Positions 4,929 through 11,824 of a stretch of 14,179 bases of DNA are shown here, one piece after another. The number at the start of each line of letters is the position of its first letter. The first letter of the stretch is position 1. The DNA lies in contig JAGQMP010000008.1 in NCBI GenBank assembly GCA_020428585.1, forward strand, positions 1-14,179. The letters are read 5' to 3'. Origin of the DNA: Patescibacteria group bacterium. GTDB taxonomy: Bacteria > Patescibacteriota > Minisyncoccia > Phycocordibacterales > UBA1006. A program made the translations under genes and the position numbers. The notes under the pieces were generated by a model. That model ran no database searches and had not been told where the DNA came from. It was given only the letters and a program-made list of their open reading frames with translations.

Positions 4929-7806
4929 AAATATTAAGGCTAAAGGTCATTTCGGCACTCGCCTTAATCCCGTCTTCGTCGGTCATGATCACCTTGAGGA
5001 TATTGTTTTCTTCAACGTAAGGTAGTTCTTCGGGTTTGAACCGAAATGTGAACGGTCCTGATCCATCGCTGTGTGCAAAGGCATTATTCACGAAAAATTG
5101 AACGTTATCAATTTTACGATCAGACCGCTCGGGACTTGAAACCGTTGCCGTCAATTCCTCACCGAGACTATAGAAGACGCCTTCTTCGATGCCGTCAATC
5201 TGTGCCGTAAAAGCCCCTGCCCCTTCCCCGGTATGAACATCATCGTAATCGGTCGGCAGGTTAATATCAAAGTCAAACAAGACCGAAAGGTTTTCGTTCA
5301 CATAGGCCTTCACGGCATATTCCCAATTTTCATACTGAGGATCATCACGACTGGTATCAAGAACCCGTGGGTTATCCTTGTTAATCCAGTGAAGGATCGT
5401 ATGAGGGTCAGGTTGTGGCACCGCAATTTTCGTTTCTTCGGGGGTGAACTCGGTAGCGAGTTTTCCTGAAACGGTATCGAGGTACACGGTCGTACCGCCG
5501 TACCAGTCACCCTTGACCATGTTCGGGTAGCTCTGCCAGTTTTCCGGTAGTTCATACGAACGAAAGGAACTTTGGTCGTAGTTTTTCAAGACTTCATCCA
5601 TGTAGGCGCGCCACGGCTTTCCTGAAATGGACGACCCCTTTTTCATCGGACTGTTGTCGTTGTTTCCGGTCCATACGCCAACCGCAACGTCGGGGGTATA
5701 CCCGATCAACCACGCGTCGCGATTATCGTTCGTGGTACCGGTCTTGCCCGCGACATCACGCCCTCCAAAATAGAGGAACGATTGCGACCCAAAGAGTGGG
5801 GTTCGCGCAACGTTATCAGACAGGATGCTGTTCACCATGCGAGCCGCGTTTTCTTCAACGACGCGTTCACCAGGCTGTTCTTCATATTCTTCAAGAACGT
5901 TTCCATCGAGGTCGGTGACCTTCAAAATACCGGTCGGTTGTTGATAGACTCCATCGTTTGAGAGAACGCTGTAGGCGCCCACCATCTGAAGGAGTGATAC
6001 CTCACCACCACCCAACACCAAACCAAGACCGTAGTATTCGGGACTTTGATCAAGAGAGGTAATTCCCATAGCCCGCGCTTTTTCGATCACCCGCGAGAGA
6101 CCCGCCATGTAGAGTACCTTGATCGCTGGGATGTTCCTTGATTGTGCGAGCGCATTTCGGAAGGTTAGTGGCCCCTTGAAATCAAAGTCATAGTTGTTTG
6201 GCGAGTAACAACCATTATCGCTCGTGGTATCGTACGCATCACACCGGGCATTAAACTGAGTCTCAACATCAAAGATCGTACTTTCAGGAAGGTACCCGCG
6301 CTCAAACGCGGTCGCATAGGCAATCGGCTTGAATGATGAACCAGGCTGTCGTGGGGCGAGCGCAACGTTAAAGTTACCGTCAAACCCTTCGGTATCAAAG
6401 TAGTCACGCGATCCCACCATGGTAATAATCTGACCGGTTTGTGAATCGATGGCAACGAGGGCTGCGTTCGAAGCGTTGTACAGTTCCTCAACCTCAGCAA
6501 TATGGTCGGCGATGATTTCTTCGGCACGTTGCTGCAGTTCATAGTCGAGGGTGGTCACCACCTGAAGGCCGCCGTTCTCAACCATATCAACACCATAGGT
6601 TTCTTCGAGTTGCGCCCTAACATATTCAACAAAGTGTAGTGATTTTGCGTAGCCATCTTCTTCAGGGAGGAAGGTAACGTCCTCGGCGATCGCAACTCGA
6701 TACTGGTCGTCAGAAATAAACCCATAGCGAAGCATTTGGTCCAAGACGGTGCGTTGTCGTTGGTCAAGTTTATCTTTGTTCGGTCCATATGGAGAGTAGT
6801 AGGTTGGTAGGTTTGGAATCGCCGCAAGATAAGCTGATTGCGCAACCGAAAGATCAGATGCTGGGATACCAAAGAATCGTTCTGACGCTTCTTCGATACC
6901 ATAAATAGTTCCTCCATACGGGGCTTCGTTCAGGTAGATTTCAAGAATCTCGTCTTTTGTGAGACGATTCTCAATCTTGTAGGCGAGGACCCATTCTTTG
7001 ACCTTTCGTGAAATCGCGCGATCCCTCGTGAGGAGGGTATTTTTTACCACCTGTTGAGTCAGCGTTGATCCCCCAGCGGTCCCCGCGCTCGAGAGATGGA
7101 GTTTTGAAAGTAAGGTCTGAAAGGCGCCTCGAAAGGTCGACTTCCACACCACTCCATGGTGTTCATAGAAACTATGATCCTCGATCGCAACAATCGCGTC
7201 TTTGGCTGACTCTGCGATGTTATCAAAATCAACCACGGTTCGACGAATGTTTTCGTGAATATCATAGAGAACAATCTCTCCACTTCGATCATAAATCTTA
7301 GTTGAGTTTGAAATTTTACGATTCTCAAAATTATCAACGTCAGGAATAGCGAGAGTCGCTACCCATACAAAGAAGATTCCAAGAATAACAAGACCAACAA
7401 TACCCACACCAAAAGCCAGTGATCGTAATCGGTAACTTCCTATTGGTTTCTTTTTTGTTGTTCGTTTGGTTCGTTGTTCCATGGTGGGTGGTAGGGGTAT
7501 TGGGGCGCCCGATCCTGTGAGGTGGTGGGTTGTTTTCTTTATCAAGTACCACCCTCTGAGAGTAATAACTTCAACCCAAGTTCTAACCCGAAACCACCCC
7601 TCTTTGAGATGGAATCCGAGGCTGGCAAGAAGGATAGCTACGATTCCTATAAATCCAGGTCTTTTTTCGTGGAGTTCAACATCAGACACCCGTGAAGACC
7701 GTAGGTTCCTCAGACGCATGTACGCGCGGTGCCGCCTCGCCAACAGTCGCTGACGCTTGAGATAGGCTCTTGTCTGGCGTTTTCTGATCCGATTCATGTC
7801 GAGCAT
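4927..7806 (-). CDS. Class A penicillin-binding protein (PBP1A type), transglycosylase/transpeptidase
   Basis: A 959-aa bifunctional peptidoglycan synthase. The anchor helix is at about 128-153. The GT51 transglycosylase domain shows IEDHSFYEHHG (catalytic Glu209), GGSTLTQQ (245-252) and EILEIYLNEAPYG with the second Glu286. The transpeptidase domain has S490-S-F-K493, S556-R-N558 and K688-T-G690, so both activities look intact. An Ig-like beta domain forms the last 95 residues. The N-terminus is unusual: about 108 residues precede the normal cytoplasmic tail, with a very Arg-rich stretch (6-36) and a weak hydrophobic segment (51-64). Cys522 and Cys533 lie in an insertion and could form a disulfide. 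It polymerises lipid II and cross-links peptides outside the membrane. The -10 box is 8 nt before ATG 7806; ATG 7797 is an alternative start. Confidence 0.95.
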   Translation of the reverse strand: MLDMNRIRKRQTRAYLKRQRLLARRHRAYMRLRNLRSSRVSDVELHEKRPGFIGIVAILLASLGFHLKEGWFRVRTWVEVITLRGWYLIKKTTHHLTGSGAPIPLPPTMEQRTKRTTKKKPIGSYRLRSLAFGVGIVGLVILGIFFVWVATLAIPDVDNFENRKISNSTKIYDRSGEIVLYDIHENIRRTVVDFDNIAESAKDAIVAIEDHSFYEHHGVVWKSTFRGAFQTLLSKLHLSSAGTAGGSTLTQQVVKNTLLTRDRAISRKVKEWVLAYKIENRLTKDEILEIYLNEAPYGGTIYGIEEASERFFGIPASDLSVAQSAYLAAIPNLPTYYSPYGPNKDKLDQRQRTVLDQMLRYGFISDDQYRVAIAEDVTFLPEEDGYAKSLHFVEYVRAQLEETYGVDMVENGGLQVVTTLDYELQQRAEEIIADHIAEVEELYNASNAALVAIDSQTGQIITMVGSRDYFDTEGFDGNFNVALAPRQPGSSFKPIAYATAFERGYLPESTIFDVETQFNARCDAYDTTSDNGCYSPNNYDFDFKGPLTFRNALAQSRNIPAIKVLYMAGLSRVIEKARAMGITSLDQSPEYYGLGLVLGGGEVSLLQMVGAYSVLSNDGVYQQPTGILKVTDLDGNVLEEYEEQPGERVVEENAARMVNSILSDNVARTPLFGSQSFLYFGGRDVAGKTGTTNDNRDAWLIGYTPDVAVGVWTGNNDNSPMKKGSSISGKPWRAYMDEVLKNYDQSSFRSYELPENWQSYPNMVKGDWYGGTTVYLDTVSGKLATEFTPEETKIAVPQPDPHTILHWINKDNPRVLDTSRDDPQYENWEYAVKAYVNENLSVLFDFDINLPTDYDDVHTGEGAGAFTAQIDGIEEGVFYSLGEELTATVSSPERSDRKIDNVQFFVNNAFAHSDGSGPFTFRFKPEELPYVEENNILKVIMTDEDGIKASAEMTFSLNI

Positions 7807-7814
7807 ACTGGTTT

Positions 7815-7820
7815 AGTATA
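7815..7820 (-). promoter_or_regulatory. -10 box of the PBP gene
   Basis: TATACT on the minus strand ends 8 nt before ATG 7806. The -35 region is only a T-run that overlaps the ruvC terminator. The position predicts a leaderless or nearly leaderless transcript, with no Shine-Dalgarno sequence. Confidence 0.5.
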
Positions 7821-7834
7821 TACCGCATCTTTAA

Positions 7835-7866
7835 ATAAAAAACACCCTGGCCTAGTTCTGGTGTTT
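7835..7866 (-). terminator. Intrinsic terminator of the dnaN-ruvC operon
   Basis: On the minus strand AAACACC (7866-7860) pairs with GGTGTTT (7846-7840) around a 13-nt loop, followed by a T-rich tract (TTTTTTATTT overall). The hairpin contains the ruvC stop codon and separates this operon from the downstream PBP gene. Confidence 0.7.
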
Positions 7867-8337
7867 ACATGAAGCAAGGTGGGTAATACCAACTGCAAGG
7901 GCGTCAATCTCGTCATCTTTAATCTTTTTATTACGCTCCTTTAGGTGAACCAGTATCGAAACCATTTTGTGAACCTCAGCCTTGGTGGCGCGGCCATAAC
8001 CAGTCGTTGCAACTTTTACCTGATTAGGGGTATATTCAATAACTGGGATTCCACGATTCAGAGCCTGAAATACCATGACTCCCTTTGCTTCTGATACCTT
8101 GAGGGCTGTTGATACATTTCTACTGAAATACAATTCTTCAATCGCGAGCGCTTCTGGGTGGTAGCGGTCGATTACCTCACCTACCTGCTGGGCAGCTTTG
8201 AAAATTCGTTGGTATATAACATCATGTTGATTTGTCTCAATACAGGTCGAGTACACGCGGGTTACCAATGCCCCGTTACCATCAAGAACCGCAACACCAA
8301 TACGGTCGTACCCTGGGTCAATCGCGATAACTCTCAT
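7852..8337 (-). CDS. ruvC: Crossover junction endodeoxyribonuclease RuvC
   Basis: At 161 aa it is near the usual length. The acidic catalytic residues of the RNase H-like fold are all visible: Asp7 in IAIDPGYDRIG, Glu67 in AIEELYF, and Asp142 and Asp145 in KDDEIDALAVGITH. The GYGRATKAEV segment (113-122) matches the conserved loop before the last helices. RuvC cuts Holliday junctions symmetrically after RuvAB branch migration. It is the last gene of an operon with dnaN and a small DciA-like gene, starting 2 nt after the latter's stop, so its expression is tied to the sliding clamp. ruvA and ruvB are not in the window. Confidence 0.96.
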   Translation of the reverse strand: MRVIAIDPGYDRIGVAVLDGNGALVTRVYSTCIETNQHDVIYQRIFKAAQQVGEVIDRYHPEALAIEELYFSRNVSTALKVSEAKGVMVFQALNRGIPVIEYTPNQVKVATTGYGRATKAEVHKMVSILVHLKERNKKIKDDEIDALAVGITHLASCKHQN

Positions 8338-8339
8338 AA

Positions 8340-8585
8340 TTAAAGAATACCATGTACCAAGACACCCTGTTCGGTAGCTTCTTTCATAATCTTAGCTTCA
8401 TTCATTCTGATGTATGTCCTTGCTTGAGGGTTCAATCCTCGCAAGACGAGGCGACCTTTTCTAAAGTCTACCTGTGAAGAGCTAATATCTGGTACATACG
8501 GTGTTAGTAGCTCGAGTATTATATTGATCGAGGGATCTTGTGGCACCCTCTTACGCTTGAGGTGGTTGGCAATATTAAAATCCAT
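8340..8585 (-). CDS. Small DUF721/DciA-like protein in the dnaN operon
   Basis: An 81-aa basic protein. Residues 42-72 read as a beta strand then helix, RKGRLVLRGLNPQARTYIR followed by MNEAKIMKEA. This resembles the core of DUF721/DciA proteins, where a GxLxVxxxSxxwaqeLr..k..il pattern forms a KH-like fold. DciA loads or recruits the replicative helicase in bacteria lacking DnaC/DnaI. Position supports this: it lies 6 nt after dnaN and 2 nt before ruvC, and DUF721 genes sit near dnaA/dnaN in actinobacteria. It lacks the long disordered tail of many DciA proteins. The similarity is judged by eye, so the functional call is tentative; the gene itself is secure because it is packed into the operon. 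Confidence 0.5.
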   Translation of the reverse strand: MDFNIANHLKRKRVPQDPSINIILELLTPYVPDISSSQVDFRKGRLVLRGLNPQARTYIRMNEAKIMKEATEQGVLVHGIL

Positions 8586-8591
8586 ATTTCA

Positions 8592-9692
8592 CTACCGATT
8601 CATCGGCATAATGAGGTAGAGGAATGAAGGATCACCCACCCCACGAAGCACACACGGCTTACCCTTATCAACAAACGAAAATTGTACACTATCAGTTGCG
8701 AGCGACTGAAGCACGTCGCCAAGGTATTTATGATTCAAATGCATCTCAATATCAATACCCTTAACCGCAGCATCAACGGTCGTGTGATTTTCTCCAACAT
8801 CAGTGTTTCGTGAATGCATGGTGATCTTCCCTGCTTTTTGATCAACCGATAAGGTGATTTGATTAAAATTATCTGAGAACACATTGACGAGCCGTAGTGC
8901 TTTGACGAGTTCATCTTTCAAGACCACAACATCAGTGATCGACTCGGTTGGAATGATTTTTTGATACTCGGGGTAATTTCCATCAATAATCCTCGAGGTA
9001 AAGTAGACCGAATCAGATTGAATTGATAGTTGGTTTTTGCCAATAATAATGGACACATCACCGGTCGATCCACTAAATACCTTTACACATTCTTGTATAT
9101 TTTTCACCGGGATAATAACACCAGGTACTTCAGCCTTGGTATCAACCACAACCCGTCGTTCGGCGAGTCGAAAAGAATCTGTTGCCACAAAAACGAGTTC
9201 ATTGTTCTCGCTGTAAATAAAGACACTTGAAATTTCAGGTTTAATATCGGAAAGTGACGCACTATACATAACACTCTTTACCCCATCAATAAGGGTTTCA
9301 ATAGGTAGGGTAATGGGGGTGCCGTCTTCAACTTTTGGAAGGGTTGGAAAATCATTATGGGCTGCTAACTTAACCTGCATATCTGAGCTATCAGTACTGA
9401 TACGTAGCGTCGTTCCTTCTGTTTCTAACACGACACTACCATTCCCGGTGAGGCTTGAAGTGATTTGAGCTAGTACCGATAGATTCACTGCAATCTCTCC
9501 TTCTTTTATCACCTTTACCGGTAAGGTAACCTCAACCCCGACGTGGAGGTTGGTTACACGCGCAATACACTCTTTACCTTGAGCGGTAAGGAGTACGTTT
9601 TCAAGTACCGGGAGACTGAGGTTTTTTGAAGAAACCTTCTGGATCTTTGCAATTACCCCTTGCACGTTTTCAAGTGTTGTTTCAATCTTCAT
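8592..9692 (-). CDS. dnaN: DNA polymerase III beta subunit (sliding clamp)
   Basis: At 366 aa it has the normal length for a three-domain clamp. It starts MKIETTLENVQGVI and ends in YLIMPMNR, matching the family's YLIMPmr-type terminus. ATDSFRLAERRV in the middle domain and IDGNYPEYQKIIP in the linker before domain three are strongly conserved clamp motifs. The dimeric ring holds the replicative polymerase on DNA and binds many partners. It is the first gene of an operon with the DciA-like gene and ruvC. Upstream lies a 226-bp spacer with the probable origin, and a CATAAT -10 ends 9 nt before the ATG. recF, common next to dnaN elsewhere, is not here. Confidence 0.98.
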   Translation of the reverse strand: MKIETTLENVQGVIAKIQKVSSKNLSLPVLENVLLTAQGKECIARVTNLHVGVEVTLPVKVIKEGEIAVNLSVLAQITSSLTGNGSVVLETEGTTLRISTDSSDMQVKLAAHNDFPTLPKVEDGTPITLPIETLIDGVKSVMYSASLSDIKPEISSVFIYSENNELVFVATDSFRLAERRVVVDTKAEVPGVIIPVKNIQECVKVFSGSTGDVSIIIGKNQLSIQSDSVYFTSRIIDGNYPEYQKIIPTESITDVVVLKDELVKALRLVNVFSDNFNQITLSVDQKAGKITMHSRNTDVGENHTTVDAAVKGIDIEMHLNHKYLGDVLQSLATDSVQFSFVDKGKPCVLRGVGDPSFLYLIMPMNR

Positions 9693-9701
9693 GTTAATAC
9701 C

Positions 9702-9707
9702 ATTATG
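9702..9707 (-). promoter_or_regulatory. Putative dnaN -10 box
   Basis: CATAAT on the minus strand ends 9 nt before the dnaN ATG, just past the origin's AT-rich stretch. No clear -35 is visible, since the expected position falls within the triplet run. Confidence 0.4.
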
Positions 9708-9710
9708 TAT

Positions 9711-9758
9711 ATAAAATATTACTACTATTACTATTAGGCCTGTTGATAGTGTGGATTT
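9711..9758. other. Probable oriC basal unwinding module (DnaA boxes, GC clamp, DnaA-trio-like triplets, AT-rich DUE)
   Basis: Reading the minus strand from dnaA toward dnaN there are two abutting DnaA-box-like 9-mers, AAATCCACA (9758-9750) and CTATCAACA (9749-9741). Next comes GGCC (9740-9737), then CTA ATA GTA ATA GTA GTA ATA (9737-9717), then an AT-only stretch to 9709. On the complementary strand the triplets read 3'-NAT-5' seven times, with invariant central A and last T. DnaA-trios have the consensus 3'-[G/A]A[T/A]-5', so only the first base departs. Order, box direction and the dnaA-dnaN location all match the Bacillus-type unwinding region. Each box differs from TTATCCACA at two positions. 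Confidence 0.7.
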
Positions 9759-9918
9759 CTTTACTTATGCTTATATTATAAGAATTTTTTATAAAGTATA
9801 GCTCGTATAACCTTGGGTTTGTTTGGGTAGTACCATACGACTATCCACTATCCTTTTAAAATACCGCCGTACTATACCCTACCCATACCCATCTTCTCTA
9901 CAAGTTATTCAGAGGTTT
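9759..9918. other. Remainder of the dnaA-dnaN spacer
   Basis: No gene is visible. A nearly symmetric AT-rich element CTTATATTATAAG lies at 9770-9782. A tandem 7-mer ACTATCC occurs twice at 9840-9853 and contains one DnaA-box-like CTATCCACT. Minus-strand GGGTA repeats lie near 9870-9890. A weak box-like TTATTCAGA is at 9905-9913. I see no convincing dnaA terminator, so some transcripts may run from dnaA into the origin. Confidence 0.35.
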
Positions 9919-11280
9919 CTACACATCAAGGATAGCTCGTAATTGATCAATTTCTTGTTGAAGATTCGGATCGTCTTTAAGGTGTTCTTGAACTTTTTCA
10001 TACGAGTGAATAACAGTTGTGTGATCACGCCCCCCAATTTCTTTACCAATTGCAGGGTATGAAATATTGAAATACTCTCGAAGTATATACATAACGATCT
10101 GCCTCACATAGACAATTTCCTTTTTCCTTGTTTTGTCGTAAATCTTTCCGGGTTCAAGGCTATAAAATTCAGCGATCATTTTTACTATTTCTTCAATCGC
10201 GAGGTGTTTTTTAGGTTTAACGTTATTTTTAATAAGCATTTTTACCTCATGTACTGAGACCTTTCTTCCTCTTAGATCGGTTTGAATACCAATAGCATTC
10301 AATATTCCTTCGAGCTCCCTAATATTTCCCTCAAGGTTGGTAGCGAGAAAGTCGACGACCTCGTCACTAAGGGGTATTTTTTGTTGCGTTGCTTTGGTTT
10401 TTAAGAGCGCAGCGCGTGATTCGTAGTCAGGTTTGGTTACATCAACAATCATACCTGCTGAAAATCGTGATCGTAATCTATCCTCAAGCCCAACGATATA
10501 ATTAGGGTGTTTGTCAGACGAGAAAATAATCTGTTTTCCTTTGTCGTAGAGGATGTTAAAGAGGTGAAAGAGTTCCTCTTGGAGTTTTTCTTTACCTGAG
10601 AAGAACTGAATATCATCCATAATAAGCACATCGTAACCGCGATACTTGTTTTTAAATAGGTTGATTCGGTTGTTTTTGAGGGCATTCACGTAGTCTTGAG
10701 AAAATTTTTCAGAACTCGTGTAAAAGACCGACAGATGTTCATTATCTTTTTGAATCTTATTACCTGTTGCTTGGATAAGGTGAGTTTTTCCTAGTCCTGT
10801 TGCGCCATAAATAAACAGTGGGTTGTAGACCCCAGGTTTTTTAATAATCGCCTGAGCTGCTGAATATGCCAATTCATTAAAAGGTCCCACCACAAAGGAA
10901 TTGAATGAGTAGCGAGTGTTAAGGTTACTCGATTTATCAACTTCTATGTTTTCAAGGGGAAGTACCTCTGATTGGCCTACTACCCTCTGGGATGACTTCT
11001 TGTTGGTAACCTCTGGTGTTTCGGTAACTCCTGATTTTTTTACTAGGTAGTCGACGCTGGTGATGGTTGGGTCAAGAGAGCTTAGTTTCTCGAGAATCAT
11101 GTCATTGAATTTCGTGTGAAGCCACTCTTTATTAAATTCATTAGGTACCCCAACGTAAAAAATCCCATCGTCCTGTTTGATGGCGAACGTTTTTTTAAAC
11201 CAGGTGTTAAAGTTAGGTCTCGAAATCTCGAGCTCTACCTCAGTTAATACGGTTTTCCAAGTGTTTTCGGCGGTACTCAT
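9919..11280 (-). CDS. dnaA: Chromosomal replication initiator protein DnaA
   Basis: A protein of 453 aa from ATG 11280; a TTG three codons upstream is less likely. Domain I (about 1-75) has the usual WKTVLTEVE and FNTWFKKT elements. A short linker leads to AAA+ domain III, with Walker A GATGLGKT (159-166), Walker B LIMDDIQF with Asp222 and Asp223, and the arginine finger Arg272 in RLRSRF. Domain IV ends in GGRDHTTVIHSYEKV (416-430), the signature that reads DnaA boxes. DnaA binds the origin, opens it and recruits the helicase. The promoter is bracketed by DnaA boxes, so it is probably autoregulated. The gene is followed by the origin spacer and dnaN, and is divergent from rpmH. Confidence 0.98.
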   Translation of the reverse strand: MSTAENTWKTVLTEVELEISRPNFNTWFKKTFAIKQDDGIFYVGVPNEFNKEWLHTKFNDMILEKLSSLDPTITSVDYLVKKSGVTETPEVTNKKSSQRVVGQSEVLPLENIEVDKSSNLNTRYSFNSFVVGPFNELAYSAAQAIIKKPGVYNPLFIYGATGLGKTHLIQATGNKIQKDNEHLSVFYTSSEKFSQDYVNALKNNRINLFKNKYRGYDVLIMDDIQFFSGKEKLQEELFHLFNILYDKGKQIIFSSDKHPNYIVGLEDRLRSRFSAGMIVDVTKPDYESRAALLKTKATQQKIPLSDEVVDFLATNLEGNIRELEGILNAIGIQTDLRGRKVSVHEVKMLIKNNVKPKKHLAIEEIVKMIAEFYSLEPGKIYDKTRKKEIVYVRQIVMYILREYFNISYPAIGKEIGGRDHTTVIHSYEKVQEHLKDDPNLQQEIDQLRAILDV

Positions 11281-11295
11281 AGCTAGCAACGTAAG

Positions 11296-11345
11296 ATATC
11301 CACATTATAGTACGAATGTGGAAAAAAAGTAAAACCTGTGTATAG
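11296..11345 (-). promoter_or_regulatory. dnaA promoter with three DnaA-box-like sites
   Basis: A perfect TATAAT on the minus strand (11309-11304) is the -10, with TTTACT 18 bp upstream as a weak -35. ATATCCACA (11296-11304, plus strand) covers the start-site region, and TTTTCCACA (11325-11317, minus strand) lies in the spacer; each is 8/9 to TTATCCACA. They face each other, giving an 8-bp inverted repeat TCCACATT/AATGTGGA. A third site, CTATACACA (11345-11337), lies just upstream. DnaA binding here would block RNA polymerase. Confidence 0.75.
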
Positions 11346-11427
11346 CCTCTTTATAGAGTGAATAACATAAGACTCCTACACCATAAATCCGAAAATCACC
11401 ACAATCATAATTACGCATACTATTAAT

Positions 11428-11519
11428 GTCATTTCCACGAAGGCGGGAATCCAGAACCGTGTCATTATGTGTTGTTTTATGTAAGTAATACCATAGATTC
11501 CCGCCTTCGCGGGAATGAC
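11428..11519. repeat. REP/dRS3-like paired palindromes in the dnaA-rpmH spacer
   Basis: Two 26-bp arms, 11428-11453 and 11494-11519, are inverted copies of each other (23 of 26 positions match) separated by 40 bp. Each arm is itself a palindrome: the right one is ATTCCCGC CTTC GCGGGAAT, perfect over 8 bp; the left one is decayed at two positions. The core ATTCCC...GGGAAT resembles neisserial dRS3 and other REP/BIME-type repeats, which spread with help from RAYT transposases. The GC-rich arms contrast with the AT-rich surroundings. No coding sequence lies inside. From 11346 to 11427, and from 11520 to the rpmH ATG, I see only a weak candidate rpmH promoter (TTGATT at 11554-11559; TATAGC near 11579). 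Confidence 0.75.
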
Positions 11520-11621
11520 GAATTTTTAGTTTTTAGGTTTACGATCTACATCCTTGATTATTTTTGTGGTTGTATTAGTATAGCGGTATTGTCACGTTAG
11601 TAATTAACGCATCAATCACTT

Positions 11622-11768
11622 ATGGCAGCAAAATCACAGACGCTCAGGAAGCGAAAAAATAGAAGCATGAAGAAGACCCATGGGTTTCTCTCTCGTATGA
11701 AAACAGCCGGTGGTCGAAAAACCCTCCTTTCTCGTAGGCGTAAGGGTCGAAAGCAACTTACCGTTTAG
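11622..11768 (+). CDS. rpmH: 50S ribosomal protein L34
   Basis: A 48-aa, extremely basic protein. KKTHGFLSRM (17-26) and the ending RRKGRKQLTV match the L34 signature (RTHGFraRM and RRxKGRkrLtv). The N-terminus MAAKSQTLRKRKN replaces the usual MKRTFQPSNRKRKR, so the conserved TxQPs segment is altered. L34 sits in the large ribosomal subunit near 23S rRNA domain III. It is divergent from dnaA and first in the rpmH-rnpA-yidC-jag series, the ancestral order next to the origin. A strong hairpin follows immediately and probably limits read-through to rnpA. Confidence 0.95.
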   Translation: MAAKSQTLRKRKNRSMKKTHGFLSRMKTAGGRKTLLSRRRKGRKQLTV

Positions 11769-11771
11769 TTG

Positions 11772-11811
11772 ATACAACAAAAACCTTCCAGATGAAAGGT
11801 TTTTGTTGTAT
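11772..11811 (+). terminator. Strong rpmH-rnpA intergenic hairpin (terminator/attenuator)
   Basis: ATACAACAAAAACCTT (11772-11787) and its exact complement (11796-11811) form a perfect 16-bp stem with an 8-nt loop. The 3' arm carries a TTTTTGTTGT tract, so the inner part can act as a terminator, although no T-run follows the full stem. It ends 13 nt before the rnpA ATG. Partial termination would give more L34 than RnpA; shielding of the rnpA start is an alternative role. Confidence 0.7.
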
Positions 11812-11824
11812 ATCTGTGGTACCT

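Noticed and set aside
7466..7753. Plus-strand ORFs inside the PBP gene and other long antisense frames
   Set aside because: They mirror strongly conserved genes on the other strand and show no own motifs or start signals.
11281..11289. TTG start of dnaA at 11289
   Set aside because: An ATG three codons downstream is a better start and the extra residues are not conserved.
11428..11519. CRISPR repeats or an insertion sequence
   Set aside because: There are only two arms, in inverted orientation with one spacer, and no transposase or cas gene is nearby.
11792..11824. rnpA start at ATG 11792
   Set aside because: It sits in the rpmH hairpin, and the added residues are absent from RnpA proteins.
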